Shown here piece after piece: positions 1-10,450 of a DNA stretch of 64,000 bases (position 1 is the first letter of the stretch; each line of letters begins with the position of its first letter). This DNA is from Apricaphanius iberus. Lineage: Eukaryota; Chordata; Actinopteri; Cyprinodontiformes; Aphaniidae. The stretch spans positions 1-64,000 of the forward strand of contig JAPXFQ010002749.1 in assembly GCA_028564705.1 (NCBI GenBank). The letters run 5' to 3'. Under the pieces are notes generated by a model, which saw nothing but the letters and a program-made list of their open reading frames with translations, did not search any database and was not told where the DNA came from. Position numbers and translations under genes: made by a program.

Positions 1-587
1 AGATAGGAGGTGACGGGCCAGTCAGTTGTCCCGGGTCGTCCAGATGACTTGGTACTCCGTTGGAAGTCCGATCCGCACTTGGAAACCAGCAAAAAAACGT
101 TAGGGCGGGAAGAATTGGGGATTTAGACTCTTAATAAAATGAGAGAGATTCCTTTAAACGTTTGGAGGTTTTAATATGATTTGAATTGATCATACAGGAG
201 AATAGTAAGACATCACAGTAAAATGCAGAATAATGACCTGTCTCAATTTTACAACAACAAGCTTATATTATTTCTAGTAACCTTGCATCTATCTATTCTA
301 CTTGATAAAGTATGACTCTCACGGTGATAGTAACAGACTTGACGGCGCCTTTCTTAGAAAGCTGTGAACTTTGTAGACCTTTAAGGATCCCCAGTCCGAA
401 TAGCCATCTCCATGGTAACGCAGGATGTGGACTATCATCGAAACACTCTGACTATGACTTCGGTAAAAGCGTCACACAATAAGACTAACATTCGAACTAA
501 TACTACAACATTAAGTAAACATGAGTCACAGTTGATTACAAAGTACAGATTTATCATAACACTGAATTTAATACCTGCTTATGGCAG
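1..587. other. Unassigned flank upstream of the L2 LINE
   Basis: No motif, RNA gene or convincing reading frame is visible. The only open frame (412-621, 69 codons) is of random quality. The stretch may be a further, more decayed copy of the LINE leader repeat that begins near 588, but I could not align it by eye. Confidence 0.4.
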
Positions 588-1390
588 TTATCACTGCATC
601 ATTTCCTGTTGTCACTGGTGAGTTCCGTGGAACTGTTTGGTGCTCCGACTCTTTTCATTTAGTTTATTTTTCTGTGAGGTCTTTCTCAATATTTTTAACA
701 CATAACCATGGTACAACACTCATTTCCAGTTGGTGTACTTTAAACTTTTGGAGCCCTTTGTGTTTCACATGGTTTTTCTTGGCATGCTAGGGTCTCGTTA
801 ACGCTTAGCTTCATAGCGGCAATGGCTACTTCTCTCTCTTCTATTTTTCATGCTCTCTCTGTTTCACAGCCTAAATCTCCTCTTTTCTCTTGCTCTTTGT
901 GTCAGATATGTAGTTATTCCTCTGCCTCCTTCAGTGATAATGGTAAATGCTTGCTTCCTGGAGACGTATCGCGTTGGTAAGACGTATCGCGTCATTTCCT
1001 GTTTTGTGACTAACTCGTTTGTAGCAAGTCGGTGTTTCTCTCTCTCTTGAACTGATCTAACTTTCTCTGTCAATAAGTTTTTTCTGAGTTGCTTAACACA
1101 CAAACACATTAAAACGTTAAGTTTCTTCACGGTTTAGGACTCTTTAAGCGTTTTACTGGGTTAATTACTTTGTTCTTAGGTAAGGTAAGGTACCGCTTGG
1201 TTAGCTTAGCTTTACGGCTAGCATGGCTTCGGCAGCTTTCTCTCTTGTCCCTCCATCTCTCTCTACACCTCCTCCTCTTTCCTGCTCTCTCTGTCAGATG
1301 TTTAGTTACTCCTCCGCCTCATTTAGTGAAGTTGGTAGGTGTAATAAGTGCAGCATTTTTGTAGCTTTGGAGGCGAGGGTTTCTGAGCTA
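588..1390 (+). repeat. Two tandem ~395-400 bp leader monomers of the L2 LINE
   Basis: Two diverged units follow one another. Matching landmarks are the CATTTCCTG block near 600 and 990, the TTTTTAACACA-like and TTGCTTAACACA-like blocks near 694 and 1090, a TTAGCTT block near 805 and 1205, and an ATG at 822 and 1223 followed by similar codons. Both units encode a Ser/Pro-rich start and the string CSLCQ, so the ORF1 N-terminus is duplicated. Tandem 5' monomers are known in several LINE lineages, where they supply promoter activity; that role here is inference. Confidence 0.6.
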
Positions 1391-2119
1391 GAGGCCCGGC
1401 TCCGCGCTGTAGAACAGCCAGGCCCAGCAGTAGCTAGCGCGGAGTCAACTAGGACAGGACCTAGCCGTCCTTCAACAGCTCCCGTGCAGCCGGGACCTCA
1501 GGCGAGCTGGGTGACGGTTCGTAGGAAGATTAGCGCCAGACCCCAGTCCGCGGCCAACCTCCAGCCCCTTTCTCTGAACAATAGGTTCGCCCCGCTCAGC
1601 GACGCACCCGCCGAGCAGGAGAGGCCGATTCTTGTAATTGGCAGCTCCATAGTTAGGAATGTGGCTCCAGAGACACGAAAGACCACCGTCAAATGCCTTC
1701 CAGGGGCCAGGGCTGCGGACATTAGGTCCCATCTGAAGCTTTTGGCCAAGGACAAACGGCGGTATAGCAGGATCGTTATCCATGCTGGTGGCAACGACAC
1801 CCGGCGACGGCAGTCGGAGGTCACTAAAATTAGCGTAGCTTCGGTGTGTAGGGCTGCCAAAAAGATGTCTGACTCTGTAATTTTTTCTGGTCCCCTGCCT
1901 GATCGTACTAGCGATGACATGTACAGCCGTATGCTTTCGTTCCACCTTTGGTTGTCAAGGTGGTGTCCAGAAAACGATGTGGGCTACATTGATAACTGGG
2001 GGGCCTTCTGGGGAAAACCTGGACTGTTACGTAGAGACGGCATCCATCCCACCGAGGACGGAGCTTCGCTTCTTTCCAGGAACATTGATAGGGTTATCTC
2101 TAGTTCCCCAAAGCCGTGA
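1223..2119 (+). CDS. L2 LINE ORF1 protein (zinc finger-like, coiled coil, SGNH esterase)
   Basis: The 298-residue product is the ORF1 protein of a CR1/L2-type retrotransposon, expected to bind element RNA and, through its esterase, lipids or acetylated substrates; the true substrate in these LINEs is unsettled. Visible parts: a cysteine array C21-x2-C24 and C40-x2-C43; a short heptad-like coiled coil (LEARVSELEARLRAVE, about residues 49-64); a Pro/Ser-rich linker; then an SGNH domain from about residue 133 with block I VIGSSIVRN (nucleophile Ser), block III HAGGND near 187, and block V DGIHPTEDG near 271 supplying Asp and His. All catalytic blocks are present. The start at 1223 is chosen because the duplicated leader has an equivalent ATG at 822. 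The frame ends at UGA 2117-2119 and continues open in the same frame into ORF2. Confidence 0.85.
   Translation: MASAAFSLVPPSLSTPPPLSCSLCQMFSYSSASFSEVGRCNKCSIFVALEARVSELEARLRAVEQPGPAVASAESTRTGPSRPSTAPVQPGPQASWVTVRRKISARPQSAANLQPLSLNNRFAPLSDAPAEQERPILVIGSSIVRNVAPETRKTTVKCLPGARAADIRSHLKLLAKDKRRYSRIVIHAGGNDTRRRQSEVTKISVASVCRAAKKMSDSVIFSGPLPDRTSDDMYSRMLSFHLWLSRWCPENDVGYIDNWGAFWGKPGLLRRDGIHPTEDGASLLSRNIDRVISSSPKP
2117..2119 (+). promoter_or_regulatory. Same-frame UGA between ORF1 and ORF2 (candidate readthrough stop)
   Basis: The codon string is CCG UGA CAA. Downstream, the same frame stays open to 4843, and the first in-frame AUG after this stop is at 2969-2971, beyond the endonuclease motifs. 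A C directly after UGA is a permissive base for readthrough in eukaryotes (established). That this stop is read through is inference; it may also be a simple mutation of a fused ORF. Confidence 0.45.
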
Positions 2120-4843
2120 CAACCCAGAGTCCAGCTCAGGGAACCCAGAGTCCAGGTCAAGGAACAGGGACTGCCACCCACCCACTACCCTATAGAGATA
2201 GTTTCCCGTCCACTACCCAAAACTAATGAATTAAAAGTTAATGCTACTAGAGCAAAGTATAAAAATCTCATAAAGATAAATAAAACTCGGACTGAACATA
2301 AAAACAAATCAATTAAATGTGGTTTACTAAACATAAGATCTCTCCCCTCAAAAACACTCTTGGTAAATGACTTAATTTGTGAAAATAATATTGATTTGTT
2401 TTGTCTTGCAGAGACATGGTTGCAGGAAGAGGACCATGTCACAATAAATGAGTCAACTCCCCCTAGCTACTTAAACTTTAGTGTCCCTCGAAGTACTGGT
2501 CGAGGAGGTGGAGTAGCAACTATCTTTCATTCCGATTTACTAATTAATCTCCAAAAAAATAATAGTTACAGTTCCTTTGAGCATCTAGTTTTTAGCTTTC
2601 CTCATACACATAACAAAGCAGTAAAGCCACTTTTGTTTGTGGTCTTATATCGTCCACCAGGACCTTATTCTCAATTTTTAGATCAGATTTCAGATTTTCT
2701 ATCTGACTTAGTTTTAAACACTGATAAAGTCATTATAGTCGGAGACTTCAATATTCATGTTGATAATGAAAGTGATAGTCTAAATACAGCTTTTAACACT
2801 ATCCTAGACTCAATAGGCTTTACTCAAAATGTGCAGGGACCAACACATTCTTGTCACCACACTTTAGATCTTGTGCTGACTTATGGCATTGACTGTGAAG
2901 AAATAACAGTCTTTCCACATAACCCTATCCTGTCTGATCATTTCCTTATCACTTTTAAACTTACTCTAATGGATCATATCAAACCTGAAAGAAAACTTCA
3001 TTATACCAGAACGTTATCAGACAACGCTGTAGCAAATTTTAAAGAAGCTCTTCCAACTTTAATTTCCTCAGTTTATAAATGCAGAACAGAAAACAGTGAT
3101 TTAACTCGTGACCCCTCACAACTTGACATTTTAGTTCATAGCGTTAATTCCTCCCTGCGTCGGGCAATAGACAAAGTTGCCCCCTTGAAAAGGAAGGTGG
3201 CTAGCCATAGAAGATTAACTCCCTGGTTTAATTTAGAGCTACGTACCCTAAAGCAGAATGTTAGAAAACTAGAGAGAAAATGGCGCTCCACGCATTTACA
3301 TGATTCCTTTTTAATATGGAAAAATAGTTTATTGCTATATAAAAAGAGCCTTCACACAGCTAGAACAGCATATTATTCATCTTTAATCGAGGAGAATAAA
3401 AATAATCCTAGGTTTCTTTTTAATACAGTTGCCAAACTCACACAGGATCATAGCTCTATCGAGCCAACCATTCCCCAAGCTCTAAGCAGTGACGACTTCA
3501 TGCAATTCTTTATAAATAAAATAGACTCCATAAAGAATAAGATAATTGGGAACCTTCCCAATATGCTTGCTTCCTCCTTAGTTAATGAGGCAGCCTCAAA
3601 AATGGTGGAACCTAATATATGCTTAAACTGCTTTAATGCAGCCGAACTTTGTGATGTACTAAAATTATTAGCTTCATCTAAACCTTCAACTTGCGTTTTA
3701 GACCCAATCCCAACTAAACTCTTAAAAGAAGTTTTCCCTCTGATCGCTGCTCCAATTTTAAATATAATGAATCTATCCTTAGTCAATGGATATGTACCAC
3801 AGGAGTTTAAGATTGCTGTAATTAAACCTCTACTTAAGAAACCCTCTCTTGATCAAAACGACTTAATTAACTATAGACCGATATCTAATCTTCCCTTCTT
3901 ATCTAAAATTCTTGAGAAAATAGTTGCACACCAGATATGTGAGCATTTAAACAATAATGAGCTGTTTGAGAAGTTTCAGTCAGGCTTTAGAGCTCATCAC
4001 AGCACTGAAACAGCTCTGGTGAAGGTTACTAATGATATTCTCATAGCCTCAGACAATGGACTGGTGACCATTCTGGTCCTGTTAGATCTCAGTGCTGCCT
4101 TTGACACTGTTGACCACAATATTCTCATAGAAAGGCTTCAAAGTGTCGGTATAATAGGAACAGCACTAGGTTGGTTTAAATCTTATTTGTCTAACAGATT
4201 TCAGTTTGTTCAGGTAAACAATAGATCTTCCTCAACCTCAATAGTTACTTGCGGAGTACCACAGGGTTCAGTGCTTGGGCCGATTCTCTTTACTATATAT
4301 ATGCTTCCTATTGGTAAAATAATTAGGCAGCATGGGATAAAATTCCATAGTTACGCAGATGATACACAGCTATATCTATCCATAAATCCTGATGAATCCA
4401 ATCAGTTAGGTAGACTACAGGCATGTCTGGAAGACATAAAAACTTGGATGACTCTAAACTTCTTGCTTCTAAATTCTGATAAAACAGAAGTTGTCGTCTT
4501 TGGACCAGAAGCTCTGAAAAAGAAACTACTTAGTCAGCCCCTTCACCTGGACGGCATTAAATTAGCCTCCAGTAATAAAGCAAAAAACCTCGGTGTCATT
4601 TTTGACCAAGATATGTCATTTAGAACTCACATTAAAGAAGTCTGTAGGATTTCCTTTTTTCACCTTAGGAATATTGCAAAAATTAGAACCATCCTGTCCA
4701 GGAATGATGCTGAAAAACTAGTCCATGCCTTTGTTACTTCAAGGCTGGATTACTGTAACTGTCTATTATCAGGTAGTCCACAGAATACAATTAAAAGTCT
4801 TCAGTTAGTTCAAAATGCTGCTGCTAGGATTCTTGAATATTAA
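2120..4843 (+). CDS. L2 LINE ORF2: endonuclease and reverse transcriptase
   Basis: This frame encodes the enzyme that nicks target DNA and reverse-transcribes the element at the nick. The endonuclease shows [28 protein letters not shown] and SDHFLITF, the metal-binding and catalytic landmarks of APE-type LINE endonucleases. The RT shows [60 protein letters not shown] and YADDTQLY (catalytic Asp pair). No ATG exists in this frame between the UGA at 2117 and 2969, so a conventional start before the endonuclease is missing; a TTG at 2360 is unlikely to serve. Translation therefore probably continues from ORF1. The frame stops at 4843 because of a 2-nt loss; the rest of the protein resumes at 4815-5192 in another frame. 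Copy 2 retains the unshifted junction. Confidence 0.85.
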   Translation, partial: QPRVQLREPRVQVKEQGLPPTHYPIEIVSRPLPKTNELKVNATRAKYKNLIKINKTRTEHKNKSIKCGLLNIRSLPSKTLLVNDLICENNIDLFCLAETWLQEEDHVTINESTPPSYLNFSVPRSTGRGGGVATIFHSDLLINLQKNNSYSSFEHLVFSFPHTHNKAVKPLLFVVLYRPPGPYSQFLDQISDFLSDLVLNTDKVIIVGDFNIHVDNESDSLNTAFNTILDSIGFTQNVQGPTHSCHHTLDLVLTYGIDCEEITVFPHNPILSDHFLITFKLTLMDHIKPERKLHYTRTLSDNAVANFKEALPTLISSVYKCRTENSDLTRDPSQLDILVHSVNSSLRRAIDKVAPLKRKVASHRRLTPWFNLELRTLKQNVRKLERKWRSTHLHDSFLIWKNSLLLYKKSLHTARTAYYSSLIEENKNNPRFLFNTVAKLTQDHSSIEPTIPQALSSDDFMQFFINKIDSIKNKIIGNLPNMLASSLVNEAASKMVEPNICLNCFNAAELCDVLKLLASSKPSTCVLDPIPTKLLKEVFPLIAAPILNIMNLSLVNGYVPQEFKIAVIKPLLKKPSLDQNDLINYRPISNLPFLSKILEKIVAHQICEHLNNNELFEKFQSGFRAHHSTETALVKVTNDILIASDNGLVTILVLLDLSAAFDTVDHNILIERLQSVGIIGTALGWFKSYLSNRFQFVQVNNRSSSTSIVTCGVPQGSVLGPILFTIYMLPIGKIIRQHGIKFHSYADDTQLYLSINPDESNQLGRLQACLEDIKTWMTLNFLLLNSDKTEVVVFGPEALKKKLLSQPLHLDGIKLASSNKAKNLGVIFDQDMSFRTHIKEVCRISFFHLRNIAKIRTILSRNDAEKLVHAFVTSRLDYCNCLLSGSPQNTIKSLQLVQNAAARILEY
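2121..2162 (+). repeat. 21-bp (7-codon) repeats in the ORF1-ORF2 linker
   Basis: Two consecutive 21-bp units beginning AACCCAGAGTCCAG, then a degenerate third. Translated in the ORF2 frame they read as Arg-Glu-Pro-Arg-Val-Gln heptads. The inverted copy 2 carries three full units at 38930-38997, so unit number differs by a multiple of three bases and the frame is kept. Confidence 0.75.
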
Positions 4844-5192
4844 AAGAAGAGATCACATTTCCCCTGTTTTAGCTTCTCTTCACTGGCTCCCAGTAAAATC
4901 TAGAATAGAATTCAAGATCCTCCTTCTGACATATAAAGCCCTTAATAATCTAGCTCCATCATACATAAGAGACCTGATTGTTCCATATGTTCCTAACAGA
5001 GACCTTCGCTCTCAGACTGCAGGTTTACTGGTAGTTCCTAGGATTTCTAAAAGTAGAATGGGTGGCAGATCTTTCAGCTATCAGGCTCCCCTCCTATGGA
5101 ACCGGCTCCCAGGGTTGGTTCGTGAAGCAGACAATTTGTCTATCTTTAAAACTAGGCTAAAAACTTTCCTCTTTGACAAAGCTTACAGTTAG
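4844..5192 (+). pseudogene. L2 ORF2 C-terminus, displaced by frameshift
   Basis: The frame covering 4815-5192 reads HISPVLASLHWLPVKSRIEF, YKALNNLAPSYI, LLWNRLP and FKTRLKTFLFDKAYS, the standard C-terminal block after the RT in L2/Rex-type LINEs. It lies one frame away from ORF2. Comparison with inverted copy 2 near 36225 shows two extra bases there in ATTCTGATGAATATT, against ATTCTTGAATATT here, which restores the register in copy 2. The break is thus a small deletion private to copy 1. Confidence 0.85.
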
Positions 5193-6317
5193 AGATATGT
5201 TTATAGGTAGTTAGAGTCAGGTCAGACAGGTAGATAGGAAGAGACAGGTTAATGTTAGTAGTCAGGCAGAGTGTCAAAAGTTAGGAAGAGATAGGAAGAG
5301 GTAGAGTAGCTAGGTAGAGATAGATTAATGTAAGCCAGGTAAAGATCCGGAGCCGGTCGCGGCTTACCGCCGCGGAAGAAATGTGCCCCACAGGGGCCAG
5401 CCAGCGCCGGAGAGAGGTCCCTCAAGGGGATCCTCCCGCACAGTGCGGCCGCCCATTACCTGCCGGGTTGAATCCCCCGGGCAGACTGTGCGGACCCCAC
5501 CCGTTTATCTCTTAAACGTTTCTCGCCCTCTTCAACTCTGTCCTCTCAGTTCTGTCTATTTTTCCTTAAGATAGTTGTCGACTATCGGTCTCGTGCCGGT
5601 ATTTAGCCTTAGATGGAGTTTACCACCCACTTTGGGCTGCATTCTCAAACAACCCGACTCCGAGAAGACCCCGGCATGACGGGGGCCGTTACCGGCCCTA
5701 CACCGTCCACGGGTCAGGAGGACTCAGACAGAGTGTTGGTAGCCAGGTCTCCTAGTAGCTAGGAGACAGGTTAATGTTAGTAGCTATGCTGCTTTAGGCT
5801 AGGCTGTTGGAGGACATTATTAGGGTCTGTTCCTACTTTCTCTCCTACTTCTCCCCAACTGCATGATGTGCTGTCAATTCAAGCACTAACCTGTTTTCTA
5901 TTATAGTAGGTGCTCCGGATTAGCCCTGCTTGACGACCCTGACTAAGATGGCATTGCAGTGACGGAAAATTCTCCACGTCCTGCAACAAACTTCTGCATC
6001 AGTTCTATTGCTCTTTCTGTGTCTCTGAGGAGATGGAGGGGAGGAGCGGCTGCCCGGACCCGCGCTGCTGCGGCTTTTCATCGGTTCTGCGGAGGTTTGG
6101 ATGCGGGTCGCGCTGCGGCCTGGAGCCTTTCATGCTGTGTGTCGCTGCATGCTTGCTCAGTATGAGGGATTGCTGAGAATTCCACGACGCAATCTTCTGT
6201 GGTTCTGTAATTTCTACACTAAACATTGTATTGTAATAACTCTTTTTGTAAAGTGCCTTGAGATGACATCTGTTGTGAAATGGCGCTATATAAATAAACT
6301 GAATTGAATTGAATTGA
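5193..6317 (+). other. 3' UTR and 3' recognition end of L2 copy 1
   Basis: Non-coding. The last ~70 bases carry the conserved L2 tail that the RT recognises in this clade (established for eel and zebrafish L2), ending in GAATT repeats. Much of it matches the inverted 34604-35870 segment. Small open frames here (5383-5574, 5959-6307) are not genes. Confidence 0.75.
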
Positions 6318-8319
6318 AAATGTACTAAATGTAGTATTTTGGAGGCGAGGATTTAGAGGCTGCGCTGTTAAAAATCCTGTGGACAATTGAGGCCTGTTAG
6401 ACAGCTTGGAGCCCACAAGGACTAAAATAAAGCACAGAAATGTGCGCTGCTTTTCGGTCTGGTTACTACCGTTCATGTCGGAACCGGTGCCGTGATGGCA
6501 CCAGATATCGGTACCCATCCCTTATCCTGATTTGTCAGTCCTAAAGTCTAACCAGAGATCGAAGTCAGTCTGTTACAGATCGGGGAGGACTGTCTGAGTC
6601 AAACGGTCCACTACAGTAGCAGAGTTGCAAATGGCTGCGTATTACAGCGGAGAGTAAAAATGAATATCCAAAAGCACTTCACATCCACAACAAGAAGGAC
6701 AAGTGACAGTGTGGAACGGAGCGAGCAGGAAGTGACGCTAAACAGCTCCACATCTGTAGGAAATGTACGCACGGAATTTAGCAGCCTCATTGAAGTAAAC
6801 AATCATGCTAGGACTGTTAGCAACAGCAGCCAGGGAGCACAAGGAGCAGTGCCAAGCAGCATGACTCATCTGGCTGGAACAAACTCGAGCATAGGCATAA
6901 TTTTAACTGGGGATGCTTTGGAAATGTCCCCAGCAATATTTATTATTGACAGGTTTGTCCTCACCTAACCTGATGCGGAAACTCTTTACTCCCAGGCCCA
7001 AGCACCGACGCCCCAATAGAGCAGTCTGTCCATGCACCTGCGAGTCTTGAGAATATCTGAACTGAGACAGAATTCCAGGCAATCCTAGCACATTGTGAGA
7101 GTGCCACAACAAGACCATCAAATAGAATACCCTCACAAAATTCTGCCCTTGCTGACTATGTGGTTGGGGAAAATATGATGCATGAAATTTGTAATGACAA
7201 ACAGAGCCACTTAGGATCTATTACAGTTGCATTGACTCAGTATGTGGGAAATTAAAAAAATCGATTCAGGAAACGACATATTGACCTGATGGAGGCACTC
7301 ATTGCCCTGGATCCTGCTCAACCTACATTCTTGGATGTCACCTAATTGAAGCCTCTTCTTGACCTGACCAAGACACGTGCTGTGGTCTCCCAGTTCAAGG
7401 TGGCTTGCACCTTCCTGGAGTAACAAATGAAAGAATGAAAGAAGAGTAATTATTTCACTCAGGAGCGACTTATGGTCCACAAAAAACAAAAAAACAAAAC
7501 TGTACACACGCTGAGCACATTTTTATTTTATTTATTGCTGAACAAGTGCACTGGGAAATTCTACCATAATAGCTATGTTATGAGTCCCAGGTTGTTTCTC
7601 AATTGTTTCTCAATACTTGGGTATTGAGAAACAGCCCCAGTTTATATGTATCTCAGAAAATGGAATTATTAAATGAAGTGTGTTCAACTCCACGACGCTA
7701 GGGGGGGACGTGCTCCCTTTCATGCTGACATTCTCCCCTTGGACTCGAGTCACACAGATGTGAACAAACCGTAAAATCAGTGAAGCAGACGTAGTAGTAA
7801 TTAAAGCAGGATATGCACAATAAATGAATAAATGGATAACCAAACGCTACAGCACAGCATATTTTGTAAGTACTACACTGTTTGGTTGTGTTACTTTTTT
7901 CCTTTCAACAAACTTTGAACTGGGAAAGCTGTACATACAGGTAAATGTACACAGAACTTGATTGCGTTATGGTTGTTGCTGCTGCTTCCGTGGTCTTGTC
8001 GCTTCTTGGAGTTGAATTTGTGCAGACTTCTAAAAGCTCGGCTACGGTGACAGGCGCATCCAAAGAAATTTGAATCAACAATTGCATTATCTGGGTTTCT
8101 TAGATCGATAACAAGTACTCCAGTTAGGTTTGATTTGAGTATATATAAAATCAGTATATACAATATATGAATTTCAAAAGTCAGATTTAGAGTAAGGTAC
8201 TAATTTAATTTCTCTTGCTGCACAACACATTAACGCAATGAGTAATCAAACAAAAATGTATGCCTGCCTGAAAAAAATAATATGCCTGCCCTATCATTTC
8301 TTTCTGGCACCGTGTCTTG
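6318..8319. other. Unassigned, relic-like sequence
   Basis: There is no intact gene. The 102-codon frame at 6660-6968 begins MNIQKHF and is Ser/Thr-rich, vaguely like N-termini of hAT-derived zinc-finger proteins, but no domain can be named. The 6350-6380 string resembles the coiled-coil codons of L2 ORF1 (TTTGGAGGCGAGG), which may make the region an exploded L2 relic. Confidence 0.35.
7606..7631. repeat. Perfect 11-bp hairpin, probable element terminus
   Basis: TTTCTCAATAC (7606-7616) is followed by TTGG and then its exact reverse complement (7621-7631). The left arm is also preceded by a direct copy of TGTTTCTCAAT at 7594-7604. Confidence 0.6.
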
Positions 8320-8334
8320 ACAGAACCACCTAGC

Positions 8335-8432
8335 AGTCCTCCAAGGGAAACCACTCAGCTGGAATCTCAGGCCAACTGGATGACGGTACGTAGAAAGCAT
8401 AAATCTAGGGGCGATCGTGGCTCAGGAGTTGA
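8335..8432 (+). pseudogene. Shred of an L2-type ORF1
   Basis: One frame reads ESQANWMTVRRKHKSRGDR, matching QASWVTVRRK of the intact ORF1 at about residue 92. Nothing else of the gene is adjacent, so this is a fragment of another LINE copy. Confidence 0.55.
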
Positions 8433-8986
8433 GGATTTTTTTTAATTTTATTCTAATAACAATGGCTGGAAGTGCAGGAGAGGGGTTAGATTTGGTTGAA
8501 GATATATTTGCCACACAGTTTTCATGACAGACCTTTGAAGGAAAAAAAAATCACAAAGCTTTTTAGCATTATTCTCTATGTCCATAGAAAATAACTTACT
8601 GCTGGACCTGAAGCGTGCAGATGAACTTTACAACAGAGCCATTGAGGTCTCCTTGAGAAAGAAAGGACGTATTTTATTTTCAAATGTGGAAAAGATCTAT
8701 GCTGGTGAGCAAATGTTGTATTTGTACTTTTAATATGTTTTTTGTCATTGTATTTTGTTACTAATCAATCCATGGTGACAAAATTAAATGTCAAATATCT
8801 ACCTAATTAAAGAAAATACATTCTGATCGACTGGTATTTATTATGCAAATAAGATGATGTGCTCAGCTTTGCTAACATGTTAAAATGTTTTATGTACATT
8901 TTCTCTAAAACAAATTATAATATTGTTTGCTTTACTGTTTTATTTTGATTGAATTGTTTGTTTAGATATCACATTGTTGGTGTTTT
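8433..8986. other. Unassigned AT-rich stretch
   Basis: A broken frame from 8461 begins MAGSAGEG and stops within 25 codons; it resembles start regions of hAT-like domesticated proteins only loosely. No other feature seen. Confidence 0.3.
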
Positions 8987-9210
8987 ATTCAATTCAATTC
9001 AGTTTATTTTTATAGAATTAATTCACAACAGATGTAATCTCAAGACACCTTACAAGAAAAGTTATTTCAATACAATCATACAAACATTCCAATAAGTTTA
9101 CGTTTTCTATGTAAGGAATCCCAGCAGATCGCGTTGAGTCATTGACATGAGGTTGTACCCAGAACATGCAGACTCCAACCTCAGCAATCCCTCAGTAATC
9201 CCTCATTTAA
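8987..9210 (-). mobile_element. L2-type 3' end fragment
   Basis: On the minus strand the order is L2 3' UTR (GAGGGATTACTGAGG-like), AGGTGTCTTGAGATTACATC, TATAAAAATAAACTG and GAATT repeats, the same tail as at 6246-6317. It is a 5'-truncated insertion. Confidence 0.7.
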
Positions 9211-9449
9211 AATCGTCTAGTTTGTTTGCTACTCTTAATGTTAATTGAGAGCTCAAGTGTTACCTGATGAACTAACATTAAGGATGATCTGATGTCTATG
9301 TGTGATTCCCATGGCTCAAGATGTCCTGTTGATGGTATCGTGGGGCAGGATATCACTAAAGGCCTAGGGGTAAAATGTGCTGCCTGGTCACTTAGATATT
9401 ATGGAGGGCTCCAAAATTCACATTGCTTTAAAATTCTGGAAATCACTTT

Positions 9450-9503
9450 TTTATTATATATATATATATATATATATATAGGTTTATATATATATATATT
9501 TAT
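9450..9503. repeat. (TA)n microsatellite
   Basis: Two blocks of alternating TA separated by GGTTTA. The frame at 9292-9513 that runs into it is not a gene. Confidence 0.9.
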
Positions 9504-9942
9504 TTTGAAATAATTTGTTTGTATTTTATTGCTGCATGTAAGTATTTAAACAAATATCAATCAACAAGAACTTTGGCTCTCAAAGAACTGTCAAGCACTG
9601 TGGATTCTGGGCATGCCATCAGTCAAAAGCGATGCCCTATTTCAATAGAAAAGGTAAACATGGCTATCTTTTTGCAGAAAATAAAAGCTAAAACTTAGGG
9701 CTGTCAAGATCAACACACCAATGTAGGTTGATTAATTCCTAGAATTAACTGAATTTAAAATTAACAATGTTTTTTTTTTTTATGCAATTAATATATGGAC
9801 AGAATACCGCGGTGTTTATAATTCAGTCCGCAACACATCATTTCTCCTTCCAAACCAGCCAAACTGCGGCATGTGTTTGTGATCGTTAATGACGTGAGGA
9901 TATTATTATTGGTGTATTGGGTTTTTGTTGATATGATATTAT
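9504..9942. other. Unassigned
   Basis: AT-rich single-copy-looking sequence with a T10 run near 9770; nothing recognised. Confidence 0.4.
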
Positions 9943-10292
9943 ATCCATCCATTTTCTTAACCGCTTAATCCTTAATGGGTCGTGGGGGGGCTGGTGCCTA
10001 TCTCCAGCTCTCAACGGGCGAGAGGCAGGGTACACCCTGGACAGGTCGCCAGTCTATCACAGGGCCACATAGAGACAGACAGGACAAACAACCATGCACA
10101 CACTCACACCTAAGGACAATTTTTTTGGAGAGATCAATTAACCTGACAGTCATGTTTTTGGACCGTGGGAGGAAGCCGGAGTACCCGGAGGGAACCCACG
10201 CATGCACGGGGAGAACATGCAAACTCCATGCAGAAAGACCCTGGGCCAGGATGCGAACCCACAACCTTCTTGCTGCAACGCAACAGTGCTAA
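9943..10292 (-). mobile_element. RTE-clade (Rex3/Expander-like) LINE 3' end
   Basis: Starts with ATCCATCCATTTTCTTAACC, then GGGTACACCCTGGACAGGTC, GCCAGTCTATCACAGGGCCA, TTTTTGGACCGTGGGAGGAA, GGGGAGAACATGCAAACTCC and AACAGTGCTAAC. This ordered string is a very common teleost repeat, and the GATG-type end on the minus strand fits Rex3/RTE elements. It has no coding content; the 105- and 88-codon frames here are by-products. Confidence 0.7.
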
Positions 10293-10319
10293 CCTTTTTT
10301 TCAAGTATTGAAAACATTT

Positions 10320-10450
10320 ATTTATTTATTCATTCATTTATTTATTTCCAGATGATATTTATTTCCAAATTTCCACATCACATTTATTTCCACATTTCCA
10401 GATCACATTCATTTCCAAATTTCCACTTCATATTTATTTCTACATTTCAA
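10320..10450. repeat. ~26-bp minisatellite
   Basis: About four imperfect units of the type ATTTATTTCCACATTTCCAG plus ATCAC. Confidence 0.7.

Larger units (their letters stand above)
588..6317 (+). mobile_element. L2-clade (CR1/L2 group) LINE, nearly full length, copy 1
   Basis: The order is leader monomers, ORF1 with an SGNH esterase domain, ORF2 with an apurinic-type endonuclease and reverse transcriptase, a ~1.1 kb 3' UTR, and a 3' end with the teleost L2 signature GTAAAGTGCCTTGAGATGA followed by GGCGCTATATAAATAAA and a short GAATT repeat tail (6301-6317). ORF1 and ORF2 are in one frame with a single UGA between them. A 2-nt loss near 4835 breaks the RT C-terminus, so this copy is probably inactive. 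A second, inverted copy lies at 34604-38997. Confidence 0.85.

Noticed and set aside
1472..1945. 157- and 140-codon frames antisense to L2 ORF1
   Set aside because: Shadows of a GC-rich coding region; ORF1 has the conserved esterase motifs.
3448..3786. 112-codon frame antisense to ORF2 (and its twin at 37309-37647)
   Set aside because: Shadow frames; both copies show it only because the ORF2 sequence is shared.
9975..10292. 105-codon frame and its antisense partner
   Set aside because: Lies wholly in the RTE/Rex3-like 3' end repeat, which is non-coding.
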